NCBI RefSeq assembly: GCF_003627955.1
Contig: NZ_RBWS01000014.1
Span: 149,016-213,015, forward strand
DNA length: 64,000 bases
Direction of reading: 5' to 3'
Origin: Sphingobacterium puteale
Lineage (GTDB): Bacteria > Bacteroidota > Bacteroidia > Sphingobacteriales > Sphingobacteriaceae
In this document: in pieces, positions 36,922 through 46,345 of the stretch
Layout of the letters: each line of letters starts with the position of its first letter
Position numbering within the stretch: position 1 is the stretch's first letter
Translations under genes and position numbers: made by a program
Notes under the pieces: model-generated
The model's input: only the letters and a program-made list of their open reading frames with translations
Databases searched by the model: none
What the model was told of the DNA's origin: nothing

Positions 36922-39900
36922 ATGAATAAAGAGTCGAACAGTGTGTATAAAAGTACCTGCTGCTACTGTGGTGTAGGTTGTGGGGTGAAGATATCGGTCG
37001 AGAAAAATCAGCTGATTTCCGTTACCGGTGATACCGAACACCCTGTCAATCAAGGCAAATTATGTAGCAAAGGCATGAACCTGCAATATACAGTCAACGA
37101 TCGCTCAGACAGGCTCCTCTATCCGCAGATGCGCCATCACAGATCCAGTCCGCTTCAACGCGTTTCATGGGATGAGGCGTTGGATCGTGCTGAAGCCGTC
37201 TTTCGTACATTGATTGCAAAATATGGCCCTGACACGGTGGCATTTTATGCTTCCGGACAATGCCTTACGGAGGAGTATTATATCCTCAATAAACTGGTCA
37301 AGGGATTTATTGGCACAAATAATATTGATACCAACTCTCGTCTTTGTATGAGCAGTGCTGTTGCTGCTTACAAAAAAACGCTGGGAGAAGATAGCGTGCC
37401 GATATGTTACGATGATATCGAGCTTGCTGATTGCTTTCTGGTCGAAGGAGCCAATCCCGCTTGGTGCCATCCGATCCTTTGGCGACGTATTGAGGCGCAC
37501 AAGGCTAAAAATCCAAGAACCAAAATTATTGTTGTAGACCCTCGTATTACGGATACCTGCGCATTGGCTGATCTGCATTTGCAGATTAATCCGGGAACGG
37601 ACATCGTACTCAATTATGCGATAGGAAGATTGCTTATCGAACAGGGAGATATAGATCTTGGTTTTATAAACGATCATACCGAAGGTTATGAAGTGTACAA
37701 AGAGCGGGTGTTCGAACGCACTTTATTGGAATCTGCTGTAATATGCGGTGTCCCAGCAGAGGATATTGAGCGTGCAGCCAGCTATATTGGTGAATCTAAA
37801 GGCTTTTTGAGTTTGTGGACAATGGGCCTGAATCAGAGTGTGGTAGGTGTTAACAAAAACCTGAGCCTAATTGATCTCAACCTGATCACAGGGAAAATTG
37901 GGAAGCTGGGAAGTGGTCCTTTTTCACTAACTGGGCAGCCCAATGCTATGGGAGGCAGAGAAGTTGGCGGACTTGCCAATCTCCTGCCCGCTCACCGTGA
38001 TATAGATAATAAAAAACATCGCGATGAACTTCAACAGTTCTGGTCTGGCACTACTCTGAGCGGCAAACCGGGGCTAACAGCCACCGAAATGTTCGAAGCA
38101 TTAGCCGACGGGCGATTGAAAGCAATTTGGATTATTTGCACCAATCCCCTCACCAGCCTTCCCAATGCACGGCTTGTGGAAAAAGCATTGCAAATGGCTA
38201 AATTCGTCGTCGTTCAGGAGATATCAAATAAGCCCCAGACACTGGACTTTGCAGATATTATTCTTCCCGCAGCTGGATGGGCCGAAAAAGAAGGTACAAT
38301 GACGAATTCAGAACGCAGGATCAGTCACCTGCATAAGGCTATTTCACCCCCGGGCGAAGCTCTTCCTGATGCAGAAATCTTTTCACGATTTGCACAGAAA
38401 ATGGGTTTTAAAGGTTTTTCATATCCTACACCTGAGGATATCTATAAAGAACATGCACAGTTAACCTCTGGGACAAGTATTGACATTTCCGGCTTAGATT
38501 ATACACTTATTGACAGCCTGCAAACCGTACAATGGCCTTTTGATCTGAAAAAGAAACAAGGAACAACACGTCTTTTTCAAGACAAAGAATTTCTTACTCC
38601 GAGCGGTCGTGCACAATTACATAGCCCTCCTGATCAGCATTACAGCGAACTGCCTGACCAAAATTTTCCGCTTATCCTGACAACAGGACGAATCCGTGAC
38701 CAATGGCATACGATGTCGAAAACAGGTAAGGTAAGTAAGCTTAATCAGCATATCCAGGCTGCATTTTTGGAAGTTCACCCAAACGATGCCGCAACGCTGA
38801 ACTTGGCTGACGGACAATTGGCAAATGTTTATTCCATAAGAGGGGAAGTTCGTGTCAGGACACGGGTTAGTAAGACGATTAAGCCCGGAGTGGTTTTTCT
38901 GCCGATGCATTGGGGCAAGCTATTGGGGTCTGATCTTCATAGAGCCAATAACCTGACCAACGATTTAGTGGATCCTATTTCCAAGGAACCTGACTTTAAA
39001 TTTTGTGCTGTACGTGTTGAAGCCCATGTGAAGAAGAAAGAACGTATTGTTATTATTGGTGCTGGTGCTGGAGCACATGGCTTTGTTCGTTCCTTTCGGG
39101 AGTTAAACAAGACCGATGAAATTGTCATTTTTAGCAATGAGGATCTGCCCTTCTATAATCGTGTTATGTTACCACATTATGTGAGCGGAGAACTTAAATG
39201 GGAGCAATTGGTCAAGATGAAAGATGCCGAGGAGCCCTTACTGGATATAAAACATATACGTGGTGTGCAGGTTAACACTATTGACCGAGACAATAAGTGC
39301 ATCTGGGATTCCAGGGGAATTAAAACACAGTATGATGTCTTGATTCTTGCGACAGGCAGCCGCCCCAGTCTGCCAAAGCATGTACCGCAATTGCCCGGTA
39401 TTTTTACAATGCGCCGTCGTACGGATGCCGATCTTTTGAAACGGTACCTTCCCGAACAGGCACATGTCGTTATCGTGGGCGGAGGTCTATTGGGACTTGA
39501 AATGGCAGCTTCACTCCGTGAGAATGGAACGAAAATCACCATTGTGCAACGCGTTTCGCGTTTTCTGAACCGGCAGCTTGATTCTCTGGGAAGCCAATTG
39601 CTTCATGAACAAATGGTAGATCTCGGTTGTGATATATTCTACAATGATGAAGTTCAGCTATACTGTGGCCGCAATAAGCTAACAAAGATCGAATTAAAAA
39701 GCGGAAGACAGATAAAATGCGATGCTGTTATCTTGGCAATTGGCACTACTCCCAATATTGAGTTGGCTAAAGAGGCTAATCTCATATGCCAGCGTGGCGT
39801 GGTTGTGGATCATCATATGCAAACCAGTGACCCTGCAATCTATGCTATTGGTGAGATTGCTGAATTTGAGGGAACACTCTATGGTATTACTGCAGCGGCC

Positions 39901-40443
39901 GAAGAACAGGCAGCTATTGTAGCCCATTACCATCAAGGTGATATCAGCAGCCATTACAAGGGAAGCCTGTTTATGAATATTATCAAAATACAAGGTTTTG
40001 ACCTCTGTAGCATTGGTTTGACTGAAGCGCCAAATGAAGACTATGAAGAGATTATTTTTATCGACAAGGCTAAGCGTTATTATAAAAAATGTATTATCTA
40101 TCAGGATAGACTTGTCGGTGCCATTTTAATTGGAGACAAAAATGAATTTCTCGAATTTAAAAACTTGATAGCAAACAAGATTGAATTAAGCGAGAAACGT
40201 CTGCAGTTGCTACGAGGTGGTGCCGCAAAAGAAGATGTCATTGGTCGTTTGGTATGTTCATGCAGTCAGGTTGGAGAAGGAAACCTACAGCGACGTATGA
40301 GCGATGGATGTATCGATCTTCAGGAGTTATGTACATTGACTGGTGCGGGAACGGGTTGTGGATCTTGTAAACCCGAGGTTAAGCGCATTCTGGAAAACTA
40401 TAGAATAGAAAAGGATCAGGAGATAAAATCCTATAAAAAGTAA
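36922..40443 (+). CDS. nasA-like: Nitrate reductase fused to FAD/NAD(P)H and BFD-type [2Fe-2S] domains
   Basis: This 1173-residue polypeptide holds a whole electron chain. Residues 1 to about 690 form the bis-MGD nitrate reductase, with an N-terminal [4Fe-4S] site (C13, C16, C20 and C48) and a probable Mo-ligand Cys in N-S-R-L-C-M-S-S. From about 703 there is a NirB-like FAD/NAD(P)H oxidoreductase domain with I-V-I-I-G-A-G-A-G-A and V-I-V-G-G-G-L-L-G-L-E. Residues from about 1110 form a BFD-like [2Fe-2S] domain (C-S-C ... G-C-G-S-C). It should reduce nitrate to nitrite in the cytoplasm using NAD(P)H. No signal peptide is seen. The next gene follows after four bases. Confidence 0.92.
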   Translation: MNKESNSVYKSTCCYCGVGCGVKISVEKNQLISVTGDTEHPVNQGKLCSKGMNLQYTVNDRSDRLLYPQMRHHRSSPLQRVSWDEALDRAEAVFRTLIAKYGPDTVAFYASGQCLTEEYYILNKLVKGFIGTNNIDTNSRLCMSSAVAAYKKTLGEDSVPICYDDIELADCFLVEGANPAWCHPILWRRIEAHKAKNPRTKIIVVDPRITDTCALADLHLQINPGTDIVLNYAIGRLLIEQGDIDLGFINDHTEGYEVYKERVFERTLLESAVICGVPAEDIERAASYIGESKGFLSLWTMGLNQSVVGVNKNLSLIDLNLITGKIGKLGSGPFSLTGQPNAMGGREVGGLANLLPAHRDIDNKKHRDELQQFWSGTTLSGKPGLTATEMFEALADGRLKAIWIICTNPLTSLPNARLVEKALQMAKFVVVQEISNKPQTLDFADIILPAAGWAEKEGTMTNSERRISHLHKAISPPGEALPDAEIFSRFAQKMGFKGFSYPTPEDIYKEHAQLTSGTSIDISGLDYTLIDSLQTVQWPFDLKKKQGTTRLFQDKEFLTPSGRAQLHSPPDQHYSELPDQNFPLILTTGRIRDQWHTMSKTGKVSKLNQHIQAAFLEVHPNDAATLNLADGQLANVYSIRGEVRVRTRVSKTIKPGVVFLPMHWGKLLGSDLHRANNLTNDLVDPISKEPDFKFCAVRVEAHVKKKERIVIIGAGAGAHGFVRSFRELNKTDEIVIFSNEDLPFYNRVMLPHYVSGELKWEQLVKMKDAEEPLLDIKHIRGVQVNTIDRDNKCIWDSRGIKTQYDVLILATGSRPSLPKHVPQLPGIFTMRRRTDADLLKRYLPEQAHVVIVGGGLLGLEMAASLRENGTKITIVQRVSRFLNRQLDSLGSQLLHEQMVDLGCDIFYNDEVQLYCGRNKLTKIELKSGRQIKCDAVILAIGTTPNIELAKEANLICQRGVVVDHHMQTSDPAIYAIGEIAEFEGTLYGITAAAEEQAAIVAHYHQGDISSHYKGSLFMNIIKIQGFDLCSIGLTEAPNEDYEEIIFIDKAKRYYKKCIIYQDRLVGAILIGDKNEFLEFKNLIANKIELSEKRLQLLRGGAAKEDVIGRLVCSCSQVGEGNLQRRMSDGCIDLQELCTLTGAGTGCGSCKPEVKRILENYRIEKDQEIKSYKK

Positions 40444-40447
40444 AACA

Positions 40448-41902
40448 ATGAAAAACGAACAGTTTGTTAAGATTAACCTCTCGGGGGGTGCAATCTCTCC
40501 AGGAGAACTTACCAACCTATTGATCCCGCTGGAAGAAGCGGGTATAACAGAGGTTAAATTCGGTAGTAGGCAGCAAATGTATTTTCGGATAAATGATGTA
40601 CAACTTGAAGAATTGGAGTACACATTGCTCAATCAGGAGTTTGCTTATGAAATTTGCCAGGAGGTATATCCAAATATTGTAAGTTCTTATGTCTCAGATG
40701 GGCTTTTCAATCAAAGTTCGTGGATACGTGAAGGGGTATATAAAGATGTGCTGGATAGTTTTGATTTCAACCCAAGGTTAAAGGTGAATATTGTGGATTC
40801 TACTCAATCTCTTGTACCCTACTATACTGGAAATCTAAATTTCATCACTTCCGAACTTAGTAATTATTGGCATCTACAGCTTCGATTTCCCAAAAGCACG
40901 TTATTTCATTCTTGGTCAACTTTAGTAAATACTGACGATATTGCAGGACTCAGTCAATTTTTGGAATCGATGATGATTGAAACAATGGTTACAACAGCAG
41001 ATGAAGGACAACAACTTGGTCAAAAATTGGAGGGATTAGCCGCTGCATCTGGAAAATTTCTTTTTCAGCCCATAGGGCAACCCTTTTCGGAAACCACATT
41101 TAAACTTCCTTATTATGAAGGATTTAACACTTATCAAGATAGACTTTGGTTGGGGGTATATCGGCGCTCTGAAACTTTCCCAATCATTTTTCTGCGCGAT
41201 ATATGTGCCCTCTGTATGCAACACAGGATTGGCCAACTCTATACTACACCATGGAAGTCAATCATTATCAAAGATATTCAAGTTAACACAAGACCATCCT
41301 GGGACGTCGTATTGGATCGACATCGGATTAACTTGCGTCATGCCCTCAATGAGCTCAATTGGATGACGGAAGATTTTGATCCCACAGCATTAGCCCTTAA
41401 GCAGGAATTGGTGCACCATCTGAACTGGTTGGACATTCGTACTTATAAACTGTGTTTTGGAATTAAAATGCATCCCAAGAGCGGGATTTGGGGCTCGGTA
41501 ATTTTGCGTTTCATTGACTCCAGCGATAATAAATCTTGGTTCCAAGTTGAACATACGCACGATTTTAACCCCAATTCAAGAGACTTTGTCACTTACCGTA
41601 AACGCGTGGAGCGCGGAGAACTCACAGGTGTAATTTTGGCGCTGTGTGAAGATTTTTATCAGCTTCAAGGTCGAGAAGCAGTTCGAGAATTTTCGAATAT
41701 CCATATTCCGGCTACCACGGAAAAATCTGATCTGATTAGTATTACCTATCAATGTCCAGCCTGTCAGACAATTTACGACCCCATTTGGGGGGATAGTACA
41801 CAGGGTATCGCCGCAGGGACCTCATTTGAAGATCTGCCTGCGACATATTGCTGTAGTATTTGTGAAAGCGAAAAGTTTACTTTCAGCAGATTGATAAAAT
41901 AG
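40448..41902 (+). CDS. Rubredoxin-tailed nitrite/sulfite-reductase-fold protein without siroheme cysteines
   Basis: A 484-residue protein. The first 420 residues resemble the ferredoxin-like half-domains of nitrite/sulfite reductases (L-S-G-G-A-I-S-P-G-E-L, V-K-F-G-S-R-Q-Q-M-Y-F-R, and a second unit with Q-H-R-I-G-Q-L-Y-T-T-P-W-K-S). The C-terminus is a rubredoxin domain: C436-P-A-C439 and C-S-I-C near 471-474, with Y-D-P and F-E-D-L-P between. The Cys pattern that holds siroheme-[4Fe-4S] (C-x5-C ... C-x3-C) is not found. It is probably an electron-transfer partner of the nitrate reductase rather than a working nitrite reductase. It sits four bases behind the reductase gene and before mobA. 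Confidence 0.75.
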   Translation: MKNEQFVKINLSGGAISPGELTNLLIPLEEAGITEVKFGSRQQMYFRINDVQLEELEYTLLNQEFAYEICQEVYPNIVSSYVSDGLFNQSSWIREGVYKDVLDSFDFNPRLKVNIVDSTQSLVPYYTGNLNFITSELSNYWHLQLRFPKSTLFHSWSTLVNTDDIAGLSQFLESMMIETMVTTADEGQQLGQKLEGLAAASGKFLFQPIGQPFSETTFKLPYYEGFNTYQDRLWLGVYRRSETFPIIFLRDICALCMQHRIGQLYTTPWKSIIIKDIQVNTRPSWDVVLDRHRINLRHALNELNWMTEDFDPTALALKQELVHHLNWLDIRTYKLCFGIKMHPKSGIWGSVILRFIDSSDNKSWFQVEHTHDFNPNSRDFVTYRKRVERGELTGVILALCEDFYQLQGREAVREFSNIHIPATTEKSDLISITYQCPACQTIYDPIWGDSTQGIAAGTSFEDLPATYCCSICESEKFTFSRLIK

Positions 41903-42098
41903 CCAGTAAAGGCACATCGTCTTCCTGACGACCGTTTCACATCGCCGATCAGTCAATACACTGTAAACTTTAAAAAATGCTGCAACGGATTTCATGCCGT
42001 CAAGTTTAACAAAATCATCAACTGCCTCGTTGATGGAAGCGTTTCAAATTTGCGGTAAAATATGTATCTTCAATAAGATTGATCCATTAAAAACAATC

Positions 42099-42737
42099 AT
42101 GATAATTCCTAATGATAATAGAACACATCCTTTAAATGGCCTGGTGCTTATCGGCGGCAGAAGTCAACGCATGGGGAGTCCAAAAGAAAAGATCAAATGG
42201 CACGGTAAAGAACAAGTATATTATTTAGCCGATTTATTACGGAATTACTGTAAAGACGTTTACATTTCTTGTCGTCCAGAACAGTTAGATGAAATAGCCG
42301 TCGGTAAAAAGATGGCGTCAAACTACGCGTGGCTTCCCGATCGTTATAAAGATATAGGTCCTATGGGCGGTATTTTGACCGCTTTTGAATTTCAGTCAGA
42401 GCAAGCATGGCTTGTCGTCGCTTGTGATTTACCCATACTGGGACCAGAAGCAGTCGATTACTTAATCCAAAAACGTGACCCTCGAAGGATTGCCACTGCA
42501 TTTATAAGCTCAAAGGACAATTTGCCCGAGCCATTGTTTGCGATTTGGGAACCCTATAGTCTGCCTATAATCCAGCAGATGTTTGCGCAAAATAGATTAT
42601 CTCCACGCCAGGTTCTGATAGAATATTATGCATTGTGCGTTCAAGCACCTGATCTGCAAACCCTTACCAACGTTAATACACCTACTGAAGCCAAAATTGC
42701 AGAGGCTATGATAACAAAGAAAAGTCAAAGCAGCTGA
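42099..42737 (+). CDS. mobA: Molybdenum cofactor guanylyltransferase MobA
   Basis: 212 residues from the start at 42099; the frame is open from 41994, but the family begins near L-N-G-L-V-L-I-G-G-R-S-Q-R-M-G, the GTP-binding loop, followed by P-K-E-K-I. The Mg-binding D is in L-V-V-A-C-D-L-P-I-L, and P-D-R-Y-K-D-I-G-P-M-G-G-I-L is also conserved. It adds GMP to molybdopterin to make the MGD form needed by the nitrate reductase two genes upstream. It lies about 200 bases after the rubredoxin-tailed gene. Confidence 0.93.
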   Translation: MIIPNDNRTHPLNGLVLIGGRSQRMGSPKEKIKWHGKEQVYYLADLLRNYCKDVYISCRPEQLDEIAVGKKMASNYAWLPDRYKDIGPMGGILTAFEFQSEQAWLVVACDLPILGPEAVDYLIQKRDPRRIATAFISSKDNLPEPLFAIWEPYSLPIIQQMFAQNRLSPRQVLIEYYALCVQAPDLQTLTNVNTPTEAKIAEAMITKKSQSS

Positions 42738-42930
42738 AGTGCCTCGCAATAAGCATTTCGTCTACCTTTTTGTATCTCTCAGAATTTTGTTGTTCAATTT
42801 TGATCTTCACATATTTAGACGCCGGCATATTGCTTTTTTTTACTACATTGCTGACTGACACAAATACATTTGCCTCCGGAAAATACGTCGCTGTATTGTC
42901 GACATGATCAGCATTTGAGACTCGGATTCG
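42720..42930 (-). pseudogene. C-terminal stub of a formate-dehydrogenase-like (FdhF/YdeP) molybdoenzyme
   Basis: The leftward frame reads D-N-T-A-T-Y-F-P-E-A-N-V-F-V-S-V-S, then K-S-N-M-P-A-S-K-Y-V-K-I-K-I-E. I recall the end of FdhF/YdeP-family molybdopterin oxidoreductases as very similar (A-A-Y-F-P-E-A-N-V-L-V-P ... S-N-T-P-x-S-K). There is no room for the other 700 residues: the stub begins right at the stop of the DUF7009 gene. A large deletion is the simplest explanation. The 3' end overlaps the end of mobA on the other strand. Confidence 0.5.
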
Positions 42931-43258
42931 GAAAGTTGTCACTCTGATCCTCCATGGTATTGTCGATGCAAACAAAATCCTTTTCGACGAGTATTTTAAC
43001 CGGTCCTGACTGACCTTCGAAACCTATTCTTTCTGTGTCCACCAATTCCTTTATCATATTGGTAGGTAATCCGATCACAATTTCATTTTCAACAAAAGAG
43101 GCAATGAGTTCTGCAGTATCCGTTTGCACAATACGATATACAAAGGGCTTATTGATAAATTCGGTTCGACAGTCAACCTCACCAGTATTGCCAAGTTTAT
43201 CGATTTCAGACATCGTCAATCGCAGTCTAACGGAATTATCCTTAATCCTTATTTTCAT
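42908..43258 (-). CDS. DUF7009-type small protein
   Basis: A 116-residue protein beginning M-K-I-R-I-K-D-N-S-V-R-L-R-L-T-M-S-E-I and ending near L-V-E-K-D-F-V-C-I-D-N-T-M-E-D-Q-S-D-N-F-P-N-P. This fits the DUF7009 family as I remember it; members tend to sit beside formate-dehydrogenase-like genes in this phylum. Function unknown. It is followed by the apparent stub of such an enzyme and preceded by the xanthine-dehydrogenase-type genes on the same strand. Confidence 0.7.
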   Translation of the reverse strand: MKIRIKDNSVRLRLTMSEIDKLGNTGEVDCRTEFINKPFVYRIVQTDTAELIASFVENEIVIGLPTNMIKELVDTERIGFEGQSGPVKILVEKDFVCIDNTMEDQSDNFPNPSLKC

Positions 43259-43288
43259 TTTTATATTTTTTGTTCAAATTCTTTTTTT

Positions 43289-45580
43289 TTAAATACTTAG
43301 ATCAATTGGCAAGGTGTAGATCCGCTTCCCTGTTGCCGCATAAATCGCATTACAGAGTGCCGGTGTAAATGGCGGTACAGGAGGCTCTCCTACTCCGGTC
43401 GGTTTTGCGTCGCTATCGATAATATCCACATGGATCTGTTTTGGGGAATCAGGCATTCGAATGATCTGATAACCGTCAAAATTACCCTGCTCTACCTGAC
43501 CATCTTTTACCGTGATCGTGCTTTTGAGTGCCAGACTTGCCGAAAATTGCGCACCACCTTCAAATTGCGATTTGATACGGTCCACATTGACGGCTTGCCC
43601 ACAGTCGACAACATAGTAAACATTGGGAATACTGATTTTTTTGTTCTGATCCACATTTACCTCCACCACGCAGGCAACGTAGGTTAGGAAGCTTTTATGT
43701 GCTGCAAAGCCAAGTGCACTCCCTGCCGGCATGGATTTACCCCATCCAGAAAGCTTAGCTACCTGCTCGATCACCTTTTTCATGCGTGCTGTATCCCAAG
43801 GGTAATCTTCGATCTTTTCACCATAATTGGGATAGCTTGTCTTGATCAGTTCCTGCTCAAAAGTAATGTGGCGGTCTTCACCGAGTAGCTCCAGGGCATT
43901 CGAAACAGCATCCATACCTCTTGCTTCAGCAATTTCGTCGAGCATTGTCGCAGCGGCAAAAACCTGTGGAATATTGCGCACAGATCTCAACCAGCCAATC
44001 CGCAGATGGGCTTTTGCATCATGCGTGGCAATATTAATCGCCGGAACATTGTAAGGGAAATCCGAGGCTCCCAACATTAATTCACCATCACTGGGTTGTA
44101 CCACAGATAGATCCTCAGTTGCAGAGATAGACGGATTAGCAATATGATGGGCCCAGCCACTTAGTTTATTTTGGCTGTCGATGGTGGCGACAATACGCTG
44201 TACACTCATGGCGTGGTAGTAATCATGACGAATATCATCCTCACGTGTCCACTGCACCTTGATCGGCAGACCAGATTCTTTGGCCAATATGGCTGCCTCC
44301 AGGATAAAGTCAGGTTTTGACTTTCTGCCAAATCCGCCCCCGAGGAGGGTTACGTTCATTTTCACCTTGTCCACTGCTATCCCCAGTTCGGTGGCTACCG
44401 CATCACGTGCTCCCTGCGGATTCTGTGTACAGGCCCACACTTCGCAGCTTCCGTTTTTCACGACAGCCAAAGCACAGGGCGGTTCAATGGTTGCATGCGC
44501 CAGGTAAGGTGCAATATAAGTGTGTTCAATAATTTTTTTTGCATTCGCTTTTGCGGCGTTGAAATCGCCACGTTTACGACGGAGTGTTCCCGCCTGCGCC
44601 ACCACCTGCTTAAGTTCTTCGATCTGCTTGGCTGAATCGTAGCCGGCATTGGGCCCCATTTCCCATTCCACCTCCAGCAAGTCCCTGGCTTTTATAGCAG
44701 CCCAGGTATTTTCGGCGATGACAGCTACCCCAGCCAATGGTTTGGATAAGGTGGCTGGCAATCCGGCACCCTTAATCGTAATTACCTTGAGAACGCCCGG
44801 AACGGCCAGGGCTTTACTGTCGTTTACGGATTTTACTTTACCGCCTACCACCGGGCATCGCTTAATGACCGCAATTTTCATCCCTTCGACAACTGCGTCA
44901 ATTCCAAACACGGCTTTTCCAGTAACAATATTGTGCAAATCAATGATCGGTGTTTCTTTGCCGATCATATTGAACTGCTGCCTGTCTTTTAGTTTCACTT
45001 CGCTGGCTTTTGGGATAGGGAGAGTTTTTGCAGTTTCTACCAAATCTCCAAAATCCTTTTTCTTGCCAGATTCCCGTTGGATAACCTGTCCATTTTTGGT
45101 ATCCAATTGGTCTACGTCAACGTTCCATTCTTTGGCTGCCGCACGGAGAAGGAGTAGTCGCGCTATAGCACCGGCTTCCCGCAAGGGTTTATAAAACATC
45201 CGTACAGAAAAGGAACCGTCTGTGTTTTGGTTACCATATTTTTTCTCATCCCCTTCAGCCTGGATGATTTCCACCTTAGCCCAGTCGGCCCCCAATTCAT
45301 CGGCAATAACAAGAGGAAGAGAGGTGCGGATACCTTGCCCCATCTCTGAACGATGTGCGACAATGGTGACTTTATTATCTGAACCAATCGTTAAATACAC
45401 ATTTGGAGCCACAGTAGCCACTTTTTTTCCTTTGTCATCACAACTAAAGAAGCTTACACCCAGAACCAAGCCACCAGTAAGCAAGCCGCTGGCTTTTAAA
45501 AAGTCGCGTCTAGAAACAGAAAAAATCTCCGAATCGACCTGATCGGTTTTTCTTTTTTGAAAAGGAGCTAATATTTTCAT
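43289..45580 (-). CDS. Xanthine dehydrogenase-family Mo subunit (isoquinoline 1-oxidoreductase beta type)
   Basis: 763 residues. The N-terminus has a twin-arginine signal S-R-R-D-F-L-K-A with Arg24-Arg25 and a hydrophobic stretch ending F-F-S-C (Cys47), so it may be a Tat-exported lipoprotein. The rest is the molybdenum hydroxylase fold: G-Q-G-I-R-T-S-L-P, the N-P-Q-G-A-R-D-A and L-L-G-G-G-F-G-R-K-S blocks, and the terminal active-site Glu in G-V-G-E-P-P-V-P-P. It is about the size of IorB-type subunits. It oxidises an aldehyde or N-heterocycle in the periplasm; the substrate is not evident. The small subunit gene is 23 bases upstream. Confidence 0.92.
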   Translation of the reverse strand: MKILAPFQKRKTDQVDSEIFSVSRRDFLKASGLLTGGLVLGVSFFSCDDKGKKVATVAPNVYLTIGSDNKVTIVAHRSEMGQGIRTSLPLVIADELGADWAKVEIIQAEGDEKKYGNQNTDGSFSVRMFYKPLREAGAIARLLLLRAAAKEWNVDVDQLDTKNGQVIQRESGKKKDFGDLVETAKTLPIPKASEVKLKDRQQFNMIGKETPIIDLHNIVTGKAVFGIDAVVEGMKIAVIKRCPVVGGKVKSVNDSKALAVPGVLKVITIKGAGLPATLSKPLAGVAVIAENTWAAIKARDLLEVEWEMGPNAGYDSAKQIEELKQVVAQAGTLRRKRGDFNAAKANAKKIIEHTYIAPYLAHATIEPPCALAVVKNGSCEVWACTQNPQGARDAVATELGIAVDKVKMNVTLLGGGFGRKSKPDFILEAAILAKESGLPIKVQWTREDDIRHDYYHAMSVQRIVATIDSQNKLSGWAHHIANPSISATEDLSVVQPSDGELMLGASDFPYNVPAINIATHDAKAHLRIGWLRSVRNIPQVFAAATMLDEIAEARGMDAVSNALELLGEDRHITFEQELIKTSYPNYGEKIEDYPWDTARMKKVIEQVAKLSGWGKSMPAGSALGFAAHKSFLTYVACVVEVNVDQNKKISIPNVYYVVDCGQAVNVDRIKSQFEGGAQFSASLALKSTITVKDGQVEQGNFDGYQIIRMPDSPKQIHVDIIDSDAKPTGVGEPPVPPFTPALCNAIYAATGKRIYTLPIDLSI

Positions 45581-45603
45581 CTTGTTTATATTTTTGATAA
45601 TAC

Positions 45604-46074
45604 CTAGCCGTTTGTCACGGGTGTACCGGCTGCTTCTAAAATGGCTGCTTTAATCCTATTATATGTACCGCAGCGACAGAGATTGCCTTGCATAGCTTGC
45701 TCGATCTCGGCAACCGAAGGTTTCGCATTTTTCTTCAAAAGAGCTGCTGCATTCATGATCTGTCCGGTTTGACAATAGCCGCATTGAGGTACGACATATT
45801 TTTCCCAGGCTTCCTGAACAGGGTGATCACCCTCCTCTGAAAGCCCTTCGATTGTTGTAATTTTACCCTCACCGATCGCAGAGACCGGAAATGAACAGGA
45901 TCGGATTGCAGTATCGTTGAGATGTACGGTACAGGCACCACATAGTGATTTTCCACAACCAAACTTGGTCCCTTTAAGACCAATGATATCACGGAGTACC
46001 CAAAGCAAGGGCATATCCTCAAGCACATCAACTTCGTGCTTTTTGCCATTTACTAAAATTGAATATTTTGCCAT
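45604..46074 (-). CDS. (2Fe-2S) subunit of the Mo hydroxylase (isoquinoline 1-oxidoreductase alpha type)
   Basis: 156 residues with two [2Fe-2S] centres: a plant-ferredoxin-like site (C-G-K-S-L-C-G-A-C ... R-S-C) and the four-helix site (C-G-Y-C-Q-T-G-Q and C-R-C-G-T-Y). It has no signal peptide and probably travels with the Tat-targeted large subunit. It is the first gene of a leftward pair. The 46075-46345 region is the divergent control region shared with the cofactor operon. Confidence 0.95.
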   Translation of the reverse strand: MAKYSILVNGKKHEVDVLEDMPLLWVLRDIIGLKGTKFGCGKSLCGACTVHLNDTAIRSCSFPVSAIGEGKITTIEGLSEEGDHPVQEAWEKYVVPQCGYCQTGQIMNAAALLKKNAKPSVAEIEQAMQGNLCRCGTYNRIKAAILEAAGTPVTNG

Positions 46075-46264
46075 AATCGTTGTTTTTTCTTGTTTATGTA
46101 AGCGATATTTATCGGTTCAAATGGGATAAGCTTTCCCACTTATACGCTAGCATTCAGTTTCTTCTGTGGTACAAAATCGTTAATTAAATTAATCAAATAA
46201 TTATACATTTCACGGATGTTTTTACCATTATTACAGTTTTGGTGTTTTTTAACGTGTAATTCAT

Positions 46265-46272
46265 TAAATTTG
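46265..46272 (+). promoter_or_regulatory. -7 element TAAATTTG upstream of the xdhC-moa operon
   Basis: An exact match to TAnnTTTG about 74 bases before the xdhC start, with a TTG about 23 bases upstream of it (46239-46241), slightly farther than the usual spacing. Confidence 0.4.
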
Positions 46273-46345
46273 ATAAACGGCATTGTATCATATTGCTGTC
46301 GATTTAATCATTGTATCCGCGTTCCACTGTCTTGCCCGTATTTGC

